Below are positions 46,055-55,563 of a stretch of 64,000 bases of DNA, piece by piece. Every line of letters starts with the position of its first letter. The first letter of the stretch is position 1. Under the pieces are notes generated by a model, which did not search any database, had not been told where the DNA came from, and saw only the letters and a program-made list of their open reading frames with translations. This DNA comes from Parvibaculum sp. (lineage in GTDB: Bacteria > Pseudomonadota > Alphaproteobacteria > Parvibaculales > Parvibaculaceae): positions 124,001 through 188,000 of the forward strand of contig NZ_JAHBYN010000001.1 of the NCBI RefSeq assembly GCF_019635935.1, written 5' to 3'. Both the position numbers and the translations under genes were made by a program.

Positions 46055-47662
46055 TCACAGATAAATCGTCTTCGGCCGCCGGCGGCGTATCCAGACCGAA
46101 AGCATCAAGCGGTTGACGGTGTAGGCGGTAAAGACCGAAGTGATGATGCCGACGCCAAGCGTCACCGCAAAGCCGCGCACCGGCCCCGACCCCATCTGAA
46201 ACAGGATCGCCGCGGAAATCAGCGTCGTGATGTTGGCATCGAGAATGGACGACAGCGCCTTGTTGTAACCCGCCTCGATCGCCGGAACCGGGCTTTTGCC
46301 TGAAGCGAGTTCCTCGCGTATGCGCTCGTAAATCAGCACATTGGCATCGACCGCCATGCCGATGGTCAGGACGATACCGGCAATCCCCGGCAATGTGAGC
46401 GTCGCCTGCAGGACCGACAGAACGGCGAAGATCATCGCCATGTTGAGGGTCAAGGCCACCACGGCCAAAACGCCGAAGAATCCGTAGCTCGCGATCATGA
46501 AGGCGACAACCGCGACACCGCCGATCACCGCCGCGATCTCACCGGCCGCAATCGAGTCAGCGCCGAGCCCCGGACCCACCGTCCGCTCCTCAAGCACATT
46601 GAGCGGCGCCGGCAAAGCGCCAGCGCGCAACAGGATCGCCAGATCGTTGGCCGCCTGCACCGTGAAGTTGCCGCTGATCTGCCCCGAGCCGCCCATGATC
46701 GGTTCGCGGATCACCGGTGCGCTGATCACCTTGTCGTCGAGAACGATGGCGAAAGGGCGCCCCACGCTGTTGCGCGTCACTTCACCGAATTGCCGCCCGC
46801 CCGTCGAGTCGAAGCGGAAATTGACGACCGGCGCACCCGATTGCTGATCGAAGGCCGGCTGCGCATCGACCAGCCGGTCGCCGCCGACCATGATCCGTCG
46901 CTCGACCAGCACCGGTACGTTCGGTGCCTCGGCCATGAACAGGATTTCGGTGCCCGTCGGCACGGTTCGCGTCGCCAGCGCCTGTTCGCCGGACATGGCG
47001 TTGCTGACCAGCCGGAAGTTCATTTTCGCCGTCTGGCCGAGAAGTTGCTTCAATCGTTGTGGATCGTCGAGGCCGGGCACCTGCACCAGAATGCGACTCG
47101 CGCCTTGTTGCTGAATAACCGGCTCCGTGGTGCCGAGTTCATCGATGCGGCGGCGGACAATTTCGATGGATTGCTGAACGGCCGACTGCGTGCGCGCGAC
47201 AATCGCGGGCTCCGTCAGCACCACCGTGATGTTCTGGCCGTTGACGCTGACCGCGATATCGCGCTCGGGCACGGCCGAGAACACATTGCCAGCAACCGTC
47301 GTGCCGACGCCCTCAATCGCCCCGCGTGCCTTTTGAACGTCGTCCGGCTGGGTGATGCGAACCGTCACCTCTGAATTGCGAATGCCGAGGCCGGTATAGA
47401 GGACCCGCTCGCTGCGAAGCGCCGCGCGCACGTCGTTGACCAGCGATTGCAGGCGGTCCTGGATCAGCGAACTCGTATCGACCTCGAGCAGCATGTAGGA
47501 GCCGCCCCGAAGATCGAGACCGAGATTGATCTGCTGGTTCGGCAGCCAGCCCGGAATGCCTTCAAGCGAATCCCGGGGTACGAAATTAGGCGCCGAATAG
47601 GCCAGCCCCGCCACGCACAGCAAGACGATCAGCGTTATTTTCCAGCGTTCGAAATGCAGCAT
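46055..47662 (-). CDS. secD: Protein translocase subunit SecD
   Basis: A 535-residue SecD. An N-terminal helix (about 8-25) precedes the large periplasmic domain with GLDLRGGSYMLLEVD (near 48-62), RIDELGTTEPVIQQQGASRILVQVPG and the base region; six helices in the C-terminal part include AVDANVLIYERIREEL. It forms SecDF with the next gene and YajC, driven by the proton gradient. The order yajC-secD-secF is the standard one. Confidence 0.97.
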   Translation of the reverse strand: MLHFERWKITLIVLLCVAGLAYSAPNFVPRDSLEGIPGWLPNQQINLGLDLRGGSYMLLEVDTSSLIQDRLQSLVNDVRAALRSERVLYTGLGIRNSEVTVRITQPDDVQKARGAIEGVGTTVAGNVFSAVPERDIAVSVNGQNITVVLTEPAIVARTQSAVQQSIEIVRRRIDELGTTEPVIQQQGASRILVQVPGLDDPQRLKQLLGQTAKMNFRLVSNAMSGEQALATRTVPTGTEILFMAEAPNVPVLVERRIMVGGDRLVDAQPAFDQQSGAPVVNFRFDSTGGRQFGEVTRNSVGRPFAIVLDDKVISAPVIREPIMGGSGQISGNFTVQAANDLAILLRAGALPAPLNVLEERTVGPGLGADSIAAGEIAAVIGGVAVVAFMIASYGFFGVLAVVALTLNMAMIFAVLSVLQATLTLPGIAGIVLTIGMAVDANVLIYERIREELASGKSPVPAIEAGYNKALSSILDANITTLISAAILFQMGSGPVRGFAVTLGVGIITSVFTAYTVNRLMLSVWIRRRRPKTIYL

Positions 47663-47704
47663 GTCGGCATGTCCCCCCTTGTCGGGCGGCTCCCGCTAAG
47701 GGTG

Positions 47705-48019
47705 TCAGGAAGGGGTATTGGCGTTGGCGGGCACAGGTTCCGACTTCGAGCGCACATCCGTCAGCGTGGTCTTGACCACGCGTACCCGGACGCCATCGGC
47801 GATTTCGACCTGAGCCTCGGTGTCCTCAACCTTGACGACCTTGCCGATGAGCCCCCCCGCCGTCACCACAACATCGCCGCGGCGGACATTGGCGACCATC
47901 TCGCGATGCAGCCTCATGCGCTTCTGCTGGGGGCGCAGGATGAGGAAATACATGATCGCGAACAGCGCGATAAACGGGAAGAGCGAGATCAAGAATTCCG
48001 AAGTACCGCCGCCACCCAT
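47705..48019 (-). CDS. yajC: Preprotein translocase subunit YajC
   Basis: A 104-residue YajC with one N-terminal membrane span (LISLFPFIALFAIMYFLILRPQQKRM, about residues 9-34) and the cytoplasmic domain RRGDVVVTAGGLIGKVVKVED. It associates with SecDF in the holotranslocon. It precedes secD by 42 bp. The start is preceded by GGAGAAATCG. Confidence 0.95.
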   Translation of the reverse strand: MGGGGTSEFLISLFPFIALFAIMYFLILRPQQKRMRLHREMVANVRRGDVVVTAGGLIGKVVKVEDTEAQVEIADGVRVRVVKTTLTDVRSKSEPVPANANTPS

Positions 48020-48237
48020 CGATTTCTCCTGTTTCGACTGTCATGCCTGCGGCGGGCCGGGCCGGCCTGCGCTGGATTGCGGCGGACTATAGCCGCCGTC
48101 AGGGCATTTGCAAACCGTCGCCCGGGGCGTCCCGCGCCTCGCCTAAGCTCCGGCAAGGACAGGGATTTTCGCGCAAGGTCCGAGGTGCTAGGGTCCGCAT
48201 CCCCTGCTCCCATTGGACCGTTCTCCGGCAAGCCCAT

Positions 48238-49098
48238 ATGACCGACAAATCCAGCACAGAAACCCTGCTCGGCCGCATCGCCGATGCGCTCGAACGGATC
48301 GCGCCGCCGCGGGCCGACGAGGCGGATTTCAGCGTTGCCGACGCCTATGTCTGGAATGCCGACGCCGAGATGCCCGAGCCGGTCGCCGAGGTCGCACGGG
48401 TCGACCTGCCGCTGCTGAAAGGCATCGACAGGGTGCGCGACATACTGCTCGACAATACGCGCCGTTTCGCGCGCGGCCTGCCCGCCAACAATGCGCTGCT
48501 CTGGGGCGCGCGCGGCATGGGCAAGAGCTCGCTCGTCAAGGCGGCGCATGCGGCCATCAACGAAGAAACGCCGCGCAGCCTGATCCTGATCGAGATTCAT
48601 CGCGAGGACATCGAAAGCCTGCCGCGCCTGATGTCGCTTCTGCGCGGACAAACCCGTCCCGCCATCGTCTTTTGCGACGACCTGTCTTTCGATCACGACG
48701 ACACCAGCTACAAGTCGCTGAAGGCGGTGCTCGAAGGCGGCATCGAGGGCCGGCCGCGCAACGTGATCTTCTACGCGACATCGAACCGCCGCCACCTGAT
48801 GCCCCGCGACATGGTGGAGAACGAGCGTTCGACGGCGATCAATCCATCCGAAGCGGTCGAGGAAAAGGTCTCGCTCTCGGATCGTTTCGGCCTCTGGCTC
48901 GGCTTCCATAATTGCAGCCAGGCCGAATTCCTCGGCATGGTCGAAGCCTATGCCGCGCATTATGGCTTGGAGGTCGAGCAGGAGCGCCTGCATGCCGAAG
49001 CGATCGAATGGGCGGCGACGCGTGGCGCGCGTTCGGGCCGCGTGGCATGGCAGTTCATTCAGGATCTCGCCGGCCGCCTCGGCCAGCAGCTCGGCTAA
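48238..49098 (+). CDS. DUF815 family AAA-type ATPase
   Basis: A 286-residue ATP-binding protein of the DUF815 family. Walker A is GARGMGKSSLVKA near residue 85 and Walker B AIVFCDDLSF near 142; the sensor-like FYATSNRRHLMP and SLSDRFGLWLGF are family hallmarks. The cellular role of DUF815 proteins is not known. The frame reaches upstream to 48043; ATG 48238 is the family start, though without a good ribosome-binding site. It is convergent with the nlpD-like gene and their ends overlap by 4 bp. Confidence 0.9.
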   Translation: MTDKSSTETLLGRIADALERIAPPRADEADFSVADAYVWNADAEMPEPVAEVARVDLPLLKGIDRVRDILLDNTRRFARGLPANNALLWGARGMGKSSLVKAAHAAINEETPRSLILIEIHREDIESLPRLMSLLRGQTRPAIVFCDDLSFDHDDTSYKSLKAVLEGGIEGRPRNVIFYATSNRRHLMPRDMVENERSTAINPSEAVEEKVSLSDRFGLWLGFHNCSQAEFLGMVEAYAAHYGLEVEQERLHAEAIEWAATRGARSGRVAWQFIQDLAGRLGQQLG

Positions 49099-50087
49099 CG
49101 TCCGATCACCGTCATCGGATCGAGCGCCTTGGCACCCCGGCGAACCTCGAAGTGGACTTGCGGCGTCACGACACTGCCGGAATTGCCGGCCTGCGCGATG
49201 GTCTGGCCGCGCAGGATCGTATCGCCGCGCTGCACCAGCAACTTGCTGTTATGTGCATAGGCGGTGATCAGATCGCCCTCGTGGCGGATCAGCAGCAGGT
49301 TGCCATAACCCTTCAATTCATTGCCCGCATAGGCAACGACACCGTTTTGCGCAGCCTTGACGGGCGCGCCCATCTCGGCGGCTATGTTGATGCCGTCATT
49401 GTGCAGCCCGTTGGCTTTGGGACCGTATGACGACAGGATCTTCCCCTCGACCGGCCAGACGAAGCCGCCGGTTGCGGCTGGCGTTGCAGGCAGCGGCGTT
49501 TTCGGCACGCTCGGCGTCGTGCTCGCCGGCTGCACCGCGGCGGTCGCGGTCCCTGCAACGGGCCGTGCCATCGGCACCGGGCCGCCCGCCACATCGCGCG
49601 TCATGGCGGCGGGTTGCGGTGCTGTCCCGCGTCCGGGAAGCTGCAAACGTTCGCCGACCTTGATCGTGTAAGGCGCCTGAATGCGATTGAGGCTGGTCAG
49701 CGACGCCATGTCGACGTTGTGCTGCCGGGAAATGCTGTAGACGGTGTCGCCGGACTGGACGATGTGAAAGCGCCCGGCCGGGATTGTCAGCCGCTGCCCG
49801 ACCTCGATCGTATAAGGCGCGTTCAGCCTGTTGGCGTCGATGATCGAACGCAGCGGCACGTCATGCGCCCGCGCGATGGAGTGCACCGTGTCGCCGCGCC
49901 GGACGACATAGGTGCCGCCGGGCGCCACCATCGGCGCGGGCCGGGCCAGCGGCGCACGCGGGCTGCCGGCTGCGGACGGCCCGCCGTCCCACCACGGGCG
50001 CTCGCTGCTGCCGCAGGCGGCGGCGAGCAGCATCGACGCGAGCGCGCCGGCGAACTTCGCCACCCTCATCCCGTGTCCGCGCCGCAT
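49095..50087 (-). CDS. nlpD: NlpD-like lipoprotein: two LysM domains and a degenerate M23 domain
   Basis: A 330-residue lipoprotein with lipobox LLAAACG (Cys near residue 25), two LysM repeats (TYVVRRGDTVHSIARAHDVPLRSIIDANRL and RFHIVQSGDTVYSISRQHNVDMASLTSLNRI) and a C-terminal LytM/M23 domain (GKILSSYGPKANGLHNDGINI, GYGNLLLIRHEGDLITAYAH, TPQVHFEV). The M23 HxH motif reads QVH, so one zinc ligand is missing, as in E. coli NlpD, which activates the amidase AmiC instead of cutting the wall. Gene order surE-pcm-nlpD supports the name. Acts at the septum from the outer membrane. Confidence 0.9.
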   Translation of the reverse strand: MRRGHGMRVAKFAGALASMLLAAACGSSERPWWDGGPSAAGSPRAPLARPAPMVAPGGTYVVRRGDTVHSIARAHDVPLRSIIDANRLNAPYTIEVGQRLTIPAGRFHIVQSGDTVYSISRQHNVDMASLTSLNRIQAPYTIKVGERLQLPGRGTAPQPAAMTRDVAGGPVPMARPVAGTATAAVQPASTTPSVPKTPLPATPAATGGFVWPVEGKILSSYGPKANGLHNDGINIAAEMGAPVKAAQNGVVAYAGNELKGYGNLLLIRHEGDLITAYAHNSKLLVQRGDTILRGQTIAQAGNSGSVVTPQVHFEVRRGAKALDPMTVIGR

Positions 50088-50114
50088 CTTGTCAGGCCGC
50101 TCCCTCTCAGGCGT

Positions 50115-50783
50115 TCAGGACTCTTTCGCGACACCCTCGACCAGCGGCACAAAGCGGACCGGCAGAAGCTCCTCGCGCTTCACACCTTCGCCCGTCCGCT
50201 CGATCCGTACAAGTTTCTGCTCGCCCCGGCCGCCGGAAGCCGCGACCGGCACGATCATCAGCCCGCCTTCCTTGAGCTGTTCGACCAGCTTTTGCGGCAC
50301 GGCCGGCGCGGCGGCGGTCACGATGATTCGGTCGAACGGCGCCTGCTCGGGCCAGCCCTGCGCGCCGTCGCCGACCTTGGCCGTGATGTTGTTTATGTTG
50401 AGTTCCTCGAAACGCTTCAGCGCGTCTTTCAGCAGCGTGCGATAGCGCTCGATCGTGTAGACGCGGCGGCAGAGCCGCGCCAGTACGGCCGCCTGATAGC
50501 CCGACCCCGTGCCGACCTCGAGCACCTTCATCCGCTCGCCGACCTGAAGCTGCTCGGTCATGTAGGCAACGATGTAGGGTTGGCTGATCGTCTGCCCGCA
50601 TTCGATGGGCAGCGCGTGATTTTCGTAAGCCTGCTTGCGAAACGTGCCGCTGATGAATTTTTCGCGCGGCACCCGCTCCAGCGCCGACAGCACGCGCTTG
50701 TCGCGGATGCCCTGGCGGCGCAGGCCCATGATCAACTCGATCTTGCCCTGCTCGATCTCGTCCATGGGCGTCTCGTCGCTCAC
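50115..50783 (-). CDS. pcm: Protein-L-isoaspartate O-methyltransferase
   Basis: A 222-residue PCMT that repairs isoaspartyl damage with SAM. The SAM site is VLEVGTGSGYQAAVLARL (near residue 87), with the upstream active-site region ISQPYIVAYMTEQL and the later GDGAQGWPEQAPFDRIIVTAA. Length and order are as in the family. It lies 7 bp after surE and 27 bp before nlpD; the surE-pcm-nlpD order is conserved in proteobacteria. Confidence 0.96.
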   Translation of the reverse strand: MSDETPMDEIEQGKIELIMGLRRQGIRDKRVLSALERVPREKFISGTFRKQAYENHALPIECGQTISQPYIVAYMTEQLQVGERMKVLEVGTGSGYQAAVLARLCRRVYTIERYRTLLKDALKRFEELNINNITAKVGDGAQGWPEQAPFDRIIVTAAAPAVPQKLVEQLKEGGLMIVPVAASGGRGEQKLVRIERTGEGVKREELLPVRFVPLVEGVAKES

Positions 50784-50790
50784 CGGAACC

Positions 50791-51609
50791 TCACGCCTTC
50801 CGTCGCGGGCGCTTCACCGGCATCGTCCCGAGCGCGGCATTGAGTGCATTGGTCGTGCGCGCATGGGTGAGGTCCATATGCAGCGGCGTGATCGAAATGC
50901 GCCCCTCATAGATAGCGCGCAGGTCGGTGCCCTGCGGCGGATTGCTGAGAATGCGCTCGAAACCGAGCCAGTAGTAAGGATTGTTGCGCGCGTCGATCCG
51001 CTCTTCGACACGCACGAGCGACTGGTCGCGCTTGCCTTGCCGCGTCACTTCGATGCCCGTCACAGATTGCGGCACGACATCCGGGAAGTTGATGTTGATG
51101 AGCACATCGGCGGGCCAACCGGCGGCAACGAGTTTCTTGACGATGTCAGGCGCGAATTGCTCGGCCGTCGACCATTTGAGCTTCATATTGCCGCCAAAGC
51201 CGAATGCCTGGCTGAGCGCAATCGACGGAATGCCGAGCTGCGTTCCTTCCATCGCCGCCGCGATGGTGCCCGAATAGGTCACGTCGTCGGCGATGTTCTG
51301 GCCGCGATTGACGCCCGAGAGAATGAGGTCGGGCGCCTCGTCCTTCATGATGTGACGCACGGCCATCAGCACGCAGTCGGACGGCGTGCCCTTGATCGCA
51401 TATTTCCGCGCGGTGAGTTTGCGGACGCGCAACGGATTTGCCAGCGACAGCGAATGCGCCGAACCGCTCTGCTCCTCTTCCGGTGCGACGGTCCAGACAT
51501 CGCGCGTCAGCTTGTGCGCAATCTTCTCCAGCACCTTGAGCCCCGGCGCGTGAATGCCGTCATCATTGGTGACCAGAATGCGAAGGGCCTTGGACGCAGA
51601 CTTACCCAT
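50791..51609 (-). CDS. surE: 5'/3'-nucleotidase SurE
   Basis: A 272-residue SurE survival protein, a metal-dependent nucleotidase. The N-terminal metal site is in [13 protein letters not shown] (residues 11-23), followed by [39 protein letters not shown] and NINFP. ATG 51609 lies inside the end of serS; a GGAGG sits 11 bases upstream, and a TTG at 51618 is the alternative. Translation coupling with serS is likely. Confidence 0.95.
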   Translation of the reverse strand: MGKSASKALRILVTNDDGIHAPGLKVLEKIAHKLTRDVWTVAPEEEQSGSAHSLSLANPLRVRKLTARKYAIKGTPSDCVLMAVRHIMKDEAPDLILSGVNRGQNIADDVTYSGTIAAAMEGTQLGIPSIALSQAFGFGGNMKLKWSTAEQFAPDIVKKLVAAGWPADVLININFPDVVPQSVTGIEVTRQGKRDQSLVRVEERIDARNNPYYWLGFERILSNPPQGTDLRAIYEGRISITPLHMDLTHARTTNALNAALGTMPVKRPRRKA

Positions 51610-52909
51610 GAGGTGCAATAACCTCCAACCCGCCCATATAGGGACGCAGCGCCTGCGGCACCTCGATCGAGCCGTCGGCCTGCTGGTAGTTTTCCATCAC
51701 CGCCACCAGCGTTCGCCCGACCGCGAGGCCGGAGCCGTTCAGCGTGTGCACGAAGCGCGTGTTCTTTTCGCCTTTCGGCCGGTAGCGCGCATTCATCCGC
51801 CGCGCCTGGAAATCGCCGCAGACCGAGCAGGACGAAATCTCGCGATAGGCATTCTGCCCCGGTAGCCAGACTTCGATGTCGTAGGTTTTGCGTGCCGCAA
51901 AGCCCATGTCGCCGGTCGAAAGCACCATCACCCGGTAGTGCAGCCCGAGCCGCTTCAAAACTTCCTCGGCGCAGGCCAGCATCCGGTCATGCTCCTCGAG
52001 TGATTTTTCGGGCGTCGTGATCGAAACCAGCTCGACCTTCGAAAACTGATGCTGGCGGATCAAGCCCCGCGTATCGCGCCCTGCCGCCCCTGCCTCGGCG
52101 CGGAAACACGGCGTGTAGGCGGTGAAACGCTTCGGCAGTTCTTCTTCGGTGAGAATGCTTTCGCGCACCAGATTGGTCAGCGGCACTTCGGCGGTCGGGA
52201 TCAGCCAGTATTTCTCCTGATCGTCCCGGCTCTGGCCCTTGAATGTCGCAAATTGATCGTCGGCAAACTTCGGCAGTTGCGCCGTGCCGAACATCGCCTC
52301 GTCGCGCACCATCAACGGCGGCGCGACCTCCTCGTAGCCGAATTCGCTGGTATGCAGATCGACCATGAAATTGCCGATGGCGCGTTCGAGCCGCGCGAGC
52401 GCGCCTTTCAGCACGGAGAAGCGCGCGCCGGAAAGCTTGGCCGCCGTCTCGAAATCCATCAGGCCCAGCGCCTCGCCGAGATCGAAATGCTCGCGCGGCG
52501 CGAAATTCATCGCGCGCGGGGCACCGTCGCGGTGATGTTCGACATTGGCGCTCTCGTCCGGGCCGACCGGCACCTCGTCGAGCGGAATGTTGGGGATCGA
52601 CGCCAGCGCGGCTTCAAGCTCGGCATTGACCTGCCGTTCCTCTTCCTCGCCTTTCTGAAGGTCGCCCTTCAGCGCCGCGACCTCGTCCATCAGCTTCTTC
52701 GCGGTCGCTTCGTCCTTCTTCGCCTTGGCCTGGCCAATCTGCTTCGAAGCGTCGTTGCGGCGCTGCTGCATCTCCTGCAAACGTGTAACGACCTTCCGCC
52801 GCCGCTCGTCGATCTCGACAAGGCGCACGGCCTGCGGCTCGAGCCCGCGCTTCGCGAGCCCGGCATCGAAGGCTTGGGCGTCGTCGCGAATGGCTTTGAT
52901 GTCGAACAT
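51602..52909 (-). CDS. serS: Seryl-tRNA synthetase
   Basis: A 435-residue class II synthetase. The N-terminal coiled-coil arm (about residues 28-100, [22 protein letters not shown]) contacts the long variable arm of tRNA-Ser; motif 2 is [26 protein letters not shown] and motif 3 is [20 protein letters not shown] near residue 388. The C-terminus overlaps surE. Upstream, tatC ends 124 bp away on the same strand. Confidence 0.97.
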   Translation of the reverse strand: MFDIKAIRDDAQAFDAGLAKRGLEPQAVRLVEIDERRRKVVTRLQEMQQRRNDASKQIGQAKAKKDEATAKKLMDEVAALKGDLQKGEEEERQVNAELEAALASIPNIPLDEVPVGPDESANVEHHRDGAPRAMNFAPREHFDLGEALGLMDFETAAKLSGARFSVLKGALARLERAIGNFMVDLHTSEFGYEEVAPPLMVRDEAMFGTAQLPKFADDQFATFKGQSRDDQEKYWLIPTAEVPLTNLVRESILTEEELPKRFTAYTPCFRAEAGAAGRDTRGLIRQHQFSKVELVSITTPEKSLEEHDRMLACAEEVLKRLGLHYRVMVLSTGDMGFAARKTYDIEVWLPGQNAYREISSCSVCGDFQARRMNARYRPKGEKNTRFVHTLNGSGLAVGRTLVAVMENYQQADGSIEVPQALRPYMGGLEVIAPHG

Positions 52910-53033
52910 GACACCCCAAAATGATGGGAAATACGGATACGAAGGCGCCGGCCGGAACCCGAATCACTTCCGGTCCGCCTGCCCGTTTCGGCGCCTTGTA
53001 TAGGCGGAAAGGCCCTGACCGTCCAGACAGGGG

Positions 53034-53849
53034 TCAGGCTTCGGCGGCCTCATCCTCAGCCGCGGCCGCCTGCCGCTTTTCGGTCCAGGCGACGCCGAAG
53101 ATCGACAGTTCGTAGAGCAACAGCGTCGGCACCCCGAGCGCGATCTGGCTAAAGAAATCCGGCGGTGTCAGGAAGGCCGCAACGGCGAAGACGGCGACGA
53201 TGGCGTAGCGCCGACCTTTGCGAAGCTGGGCCGCATTGACCACGCCGATCCGCGCCAGCAGCATCAGGATCACGGGAAGCTGGAAGCACATGCCGAAGGC
53301 GAAGAGCAGCGTCATGATGAGGCTGAGATATTCGCTGACCCGCGGCATCAATTCGATGGCCGCCCGGCCCTCGCCGCCCTCTTGCTGCATGCCCATGAAG
53401 AACTGCAAGGCGAGCGGCATCACCCCGAAATAAACCAGCGCCGCACCGATCAGGAACAGGATCGGCGTCGCGATCAGGTATGGCAGGAAGGCGTGGCGCT
53501 CGTCCTTGTAGAGGCCGGGCGCCACGAACATGTAAATCTGCGAGGCGATGATGGGGAAGGCCAGAAACATCGCGCCGAAAAAGGCGAGCTTCAACTGCGT
53601 GATCAGGAATTCCTGCGGCGCCGTGAAGATGAAACGCGCTTCCGGCCCCGTGCCGACAGCCGTCTCATACGGCAGGATCAGAATATTGAAAATATCGTCG
53701 GCAAAGGCGAAACAGATGCCGAAAGCGATCACAATGGCGATCACCGAACGGATCAGCCGCGAACGCAGCTCGATCAGGTGGTCGATCAGCGGTGCCCGGG
53801 AGGCCTCGACATCGTCTTCCGGCTCCGGCATGGCCGCATTGGCGCTCAT
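53034..53849 (-). CDS. tatC: Sec-independent protein translocase TatC
   Basis: A 271-residue TatC, the receptor of twin-arginine precursors, with six membrane helices (first at about 32-52, LIRSVIAIVIAFGICFAFAD). PLIDHLIELRSRLIRS at the N-terminus contains the conserved Glu that contacts the RR motif; FLVITQ-type segment EFLITQLKLAFFGAMFLAFP and FAFGMCFQLPVILMLL are typical. It starts in the end of tatB (ATGA overlap). PhoD in this window is a likely substrate. Confidence 0.97.
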   Translation of the reverse strand: MSANAAMPEPEDDVEASRAPLIDHLIELRSRLIRSVIAIVIAFGICFAFADDIFNILILPYETAVGTGPEARFIFTAPQEFLITQLKLAFFGAMFLAFPIIASQIYMFVAPGLYKDERHAFLPYLIATPILFLIGAALVYFGVMPLALQFFMGMQQEGGEGRAAIELMPRVSEYLSLIMTLLFAFGMCFQLPVILMLLARIGVVNAAQLRKGRRYAIVAVFAVAAFLTPPDFFSQIALGVPTLLLYELSIFGVAWTEKRQAAAAEDEAAEA

Positions 53850-54295
53850 TTGTCGTCGCGCCCCGGATCGCTGACGCCGAACGCCTCGACGGCCTTGGCC
53901 TCGCGCAACGCCTCCTGCATCTCGGGCGAAATCTCGTCGGTCTCCGGCGGCTCGCCGGCGGCGATTTCAGCCGCCCGCGCTTCCGATGCGGCAGCCGCCG
54001 CCGCGGCGCCCGCGCCGCCCCCGCCGATCTTGACCGGCTTGTCGATTTCCTGCTGGAGCTTTTTCAGCGGCGCCGTCGCGGCATCGCGAAGGCCGGTGAC
54101 TTCCTTGCGCAGCTCGTCAAGCTCGGTTTCGCGCGCCAGATCCTCGAAGGAACTCTGGAACTCGCGCGCCATCGACCTGACCTTGGTCACATAGCGGCCG
54201 ATCGTACGCATCATCCGCGGAAGGTCCTTCGGACCGACGAAGATGATGGCGACCGCCGCAATGATGAGCAGCTCTGACCATCCGATATCGAACAT
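53846..54295 (-). CDS. tatB: Sec-independent protein translocase TatB
   Basis: A 149-residue TatB: N-terminal membrane helix with the hinge (MFDIGWSELLIIAAVAIIFVGPKDLP, Glu at residue 8), an amphipathic helix (MMRTIGRYVTKVRSMAREFQSSFEDLARE), then an Ala/Glu-rich variable tail. It forms the receptor complex with TatC. It lies 46 bp after tatA and overlaps tatC. Confidence 0.95.
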   Translation of the reverse strand: MFDIGWSELLIIAAVAIIFVGPKDLPRMMRTIGRYVTKVRSMAREFQSSFEDLARETELDELRKEVTGLRDAATAPLKKLQQEIDKPVKIGGGGAGAAAAAAASEARAAEIAAGEPPETDEISPEMQEALREAKAVEAFGVSDPGRDDK

Positions 54296-54341
54296 ATGAC
54301 TTCTGAAATGCCTCGAGCCGGAGTGCGTTCAAACGAGCCCG

Positions 54342-54572
54342 TTAGCCGTTTGTGGCCTTGTTCTTGGCCTCGGCACTCTCTTCCCGGTTGACCGTTGCAT
54401 CGATGGTCTTGGGTTCGGAACCGGCCGCATCGGCCTCTTCCTCATCCGAAAGCCCCCGCTTGAAGCTTTTGATACCCTTGGCGAAGTCGCCCATCATCTC
54501 GGAGATCTTGCCCCGGCCGAACAGCAGAAGGATCAGCACGACGACCAGCAGTATTTGTGTCCAACTCGGCAT
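54342..54572 (-). CDS. tatA: Sec-independent protein translocase TatA
   Basis: A 76-residue TatA: a short membrane helix ([20 protein letters not shown], residues 3-22), an amphipathic helix ([22 protein letters not shown]) and an acidic tail. It oligomerises to form the translocation pore. The frame extends upstream to 54665, but ATG 54572 with GGAGAAAG in front gives the standard protein. It is the first gene of tatABC. Confidence 0.95.
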   Translation of the reverse strand: MPSWTQILLVVVLILLLFGRGKISEMMGDFAKGIKSFKRGLSDEEEADAAGSEPKTIDATVNREESAEAKNKATNG

Positions 54573-54783
54573 TTCTTTCTCCACCGGCGCGAAGATGCCC
54601 GCGCCCCTGTAACCGGCATTACCTTTGCCCAATATGGGCGTTTCGCCGCCGGATTGCGACATCATTCCGGATTTTCCGCGCCGCCTGCGCCGCGCGAATG
54701 TTCATGGTTAACAAACCACAACACCGGGATGATATTAAACGAAAATCGTCGCGGAATTCAGATATTGGACGAAGTTGGACCGG

Positions 54784-55563
54784 CTACTTGTCTTCCACCG
54801 CGTCCTGCGCGAGATGCTCGTCGAGCGCCGCGCCATATTCCTCCTCGTCGGCAAATTCGCCGTCGCCTTCGCCGCCGCTCTCGCTTGGATTGGGAACATC
54901 GAAGCCGGGCGGCAGCCGCCCGTCGAGAAGGCCCGCCGCCTTCAACTCGTCGATGCCCGGCAGATCGCCGACATTTTCGAGCCCGAAATGCACCAGGAAA
55001 TCTTCGGTCGTCCCGTAGGTCACCGGCCGGCCCGGCGTCCGCTTGCGCCCGCGCAACCGCACCCATCCAGTCTCCATCAGCACATCGAGCGTCCCCTTGG
55101 AAACGCTGACGCCCCGGATTTCCTCGATTTCGGCGCGGGTGACGGGCTGGTGATAGGCGACGATGGCCAGCGTCTCCATCGCGGCGCGCGATAACCGGCG
55201 CTGCTCGACCGCCTCGCGCTCCATCAGGAAACCCAGATCGTCGGCGGTGCGGAACATCCACTTGTTGGCGACGCGGACCAGATTGACGCCCCGCCCCTCA
55301 TAGGTCTGCTGCAGGTCCTCGATTGCCGCACCGACATCGGCGCCCTCAGGCAGCCGGCTGGCGATGCTGTCGATGTCGAGGGGTTCGGCGGCCGCGAAAA
55401 GCAACGCCTCGACCATGCGGATCAGCGCCGCATGTTCGGTCGCGTTGACCGGAAACCGGACGACGTTCTCGGGCGCATCGCCCGTGCCGCCTCCTTCGTC
55501 CTCGTCGATTTCCATCTCGATACCGCCCTCGGCTTCCGTATTCTGCACTGTCTCGTCCGTCAT
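54784..55563 (-). CDS. scpB: Segregation and condensation protein B
   Basis: A 259-residue ScpB, a winged-helix (kite) subunit of the Smc-ScpAB complex. The core runs from about residue 50 (MVEALLFAAAEPLDIDSIASRLPEGADV) through LSRAAMETLAIVAYHQPVTRAEIEEIRGVSVSKGTLDVL and GRPVTYGTTEDFLVHFGL. An acidic N-terminal extension of about 40 residues and an acidic tail flank it. ATG 55563 overlaps the scpA stop (ATGA). Confidence 0.95.
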   Translation of the reverse strand: MTDETVQNTEAEGGIEMEIDEDEGGGTGDAPENVVRFPVNATEHAALIRMVEALLFAAAEPLDIDSIASRLPEGADVGAAIEDLQQTYEGRGVNLVRVANKWMFRTADDLGFLMEREAVEQRRLSRAAMETLAIVAYHQPVTRAEIEEIRGVSVSKGTLDVLMETGWVRLRGRKRTPGRPVTYGTTEDFLVHFGLENVGDLPGIDELKAAGLLDGRLPPGFDVPNPSESGGEGDGEFADEEEYGAALDEHLAQDAVEDK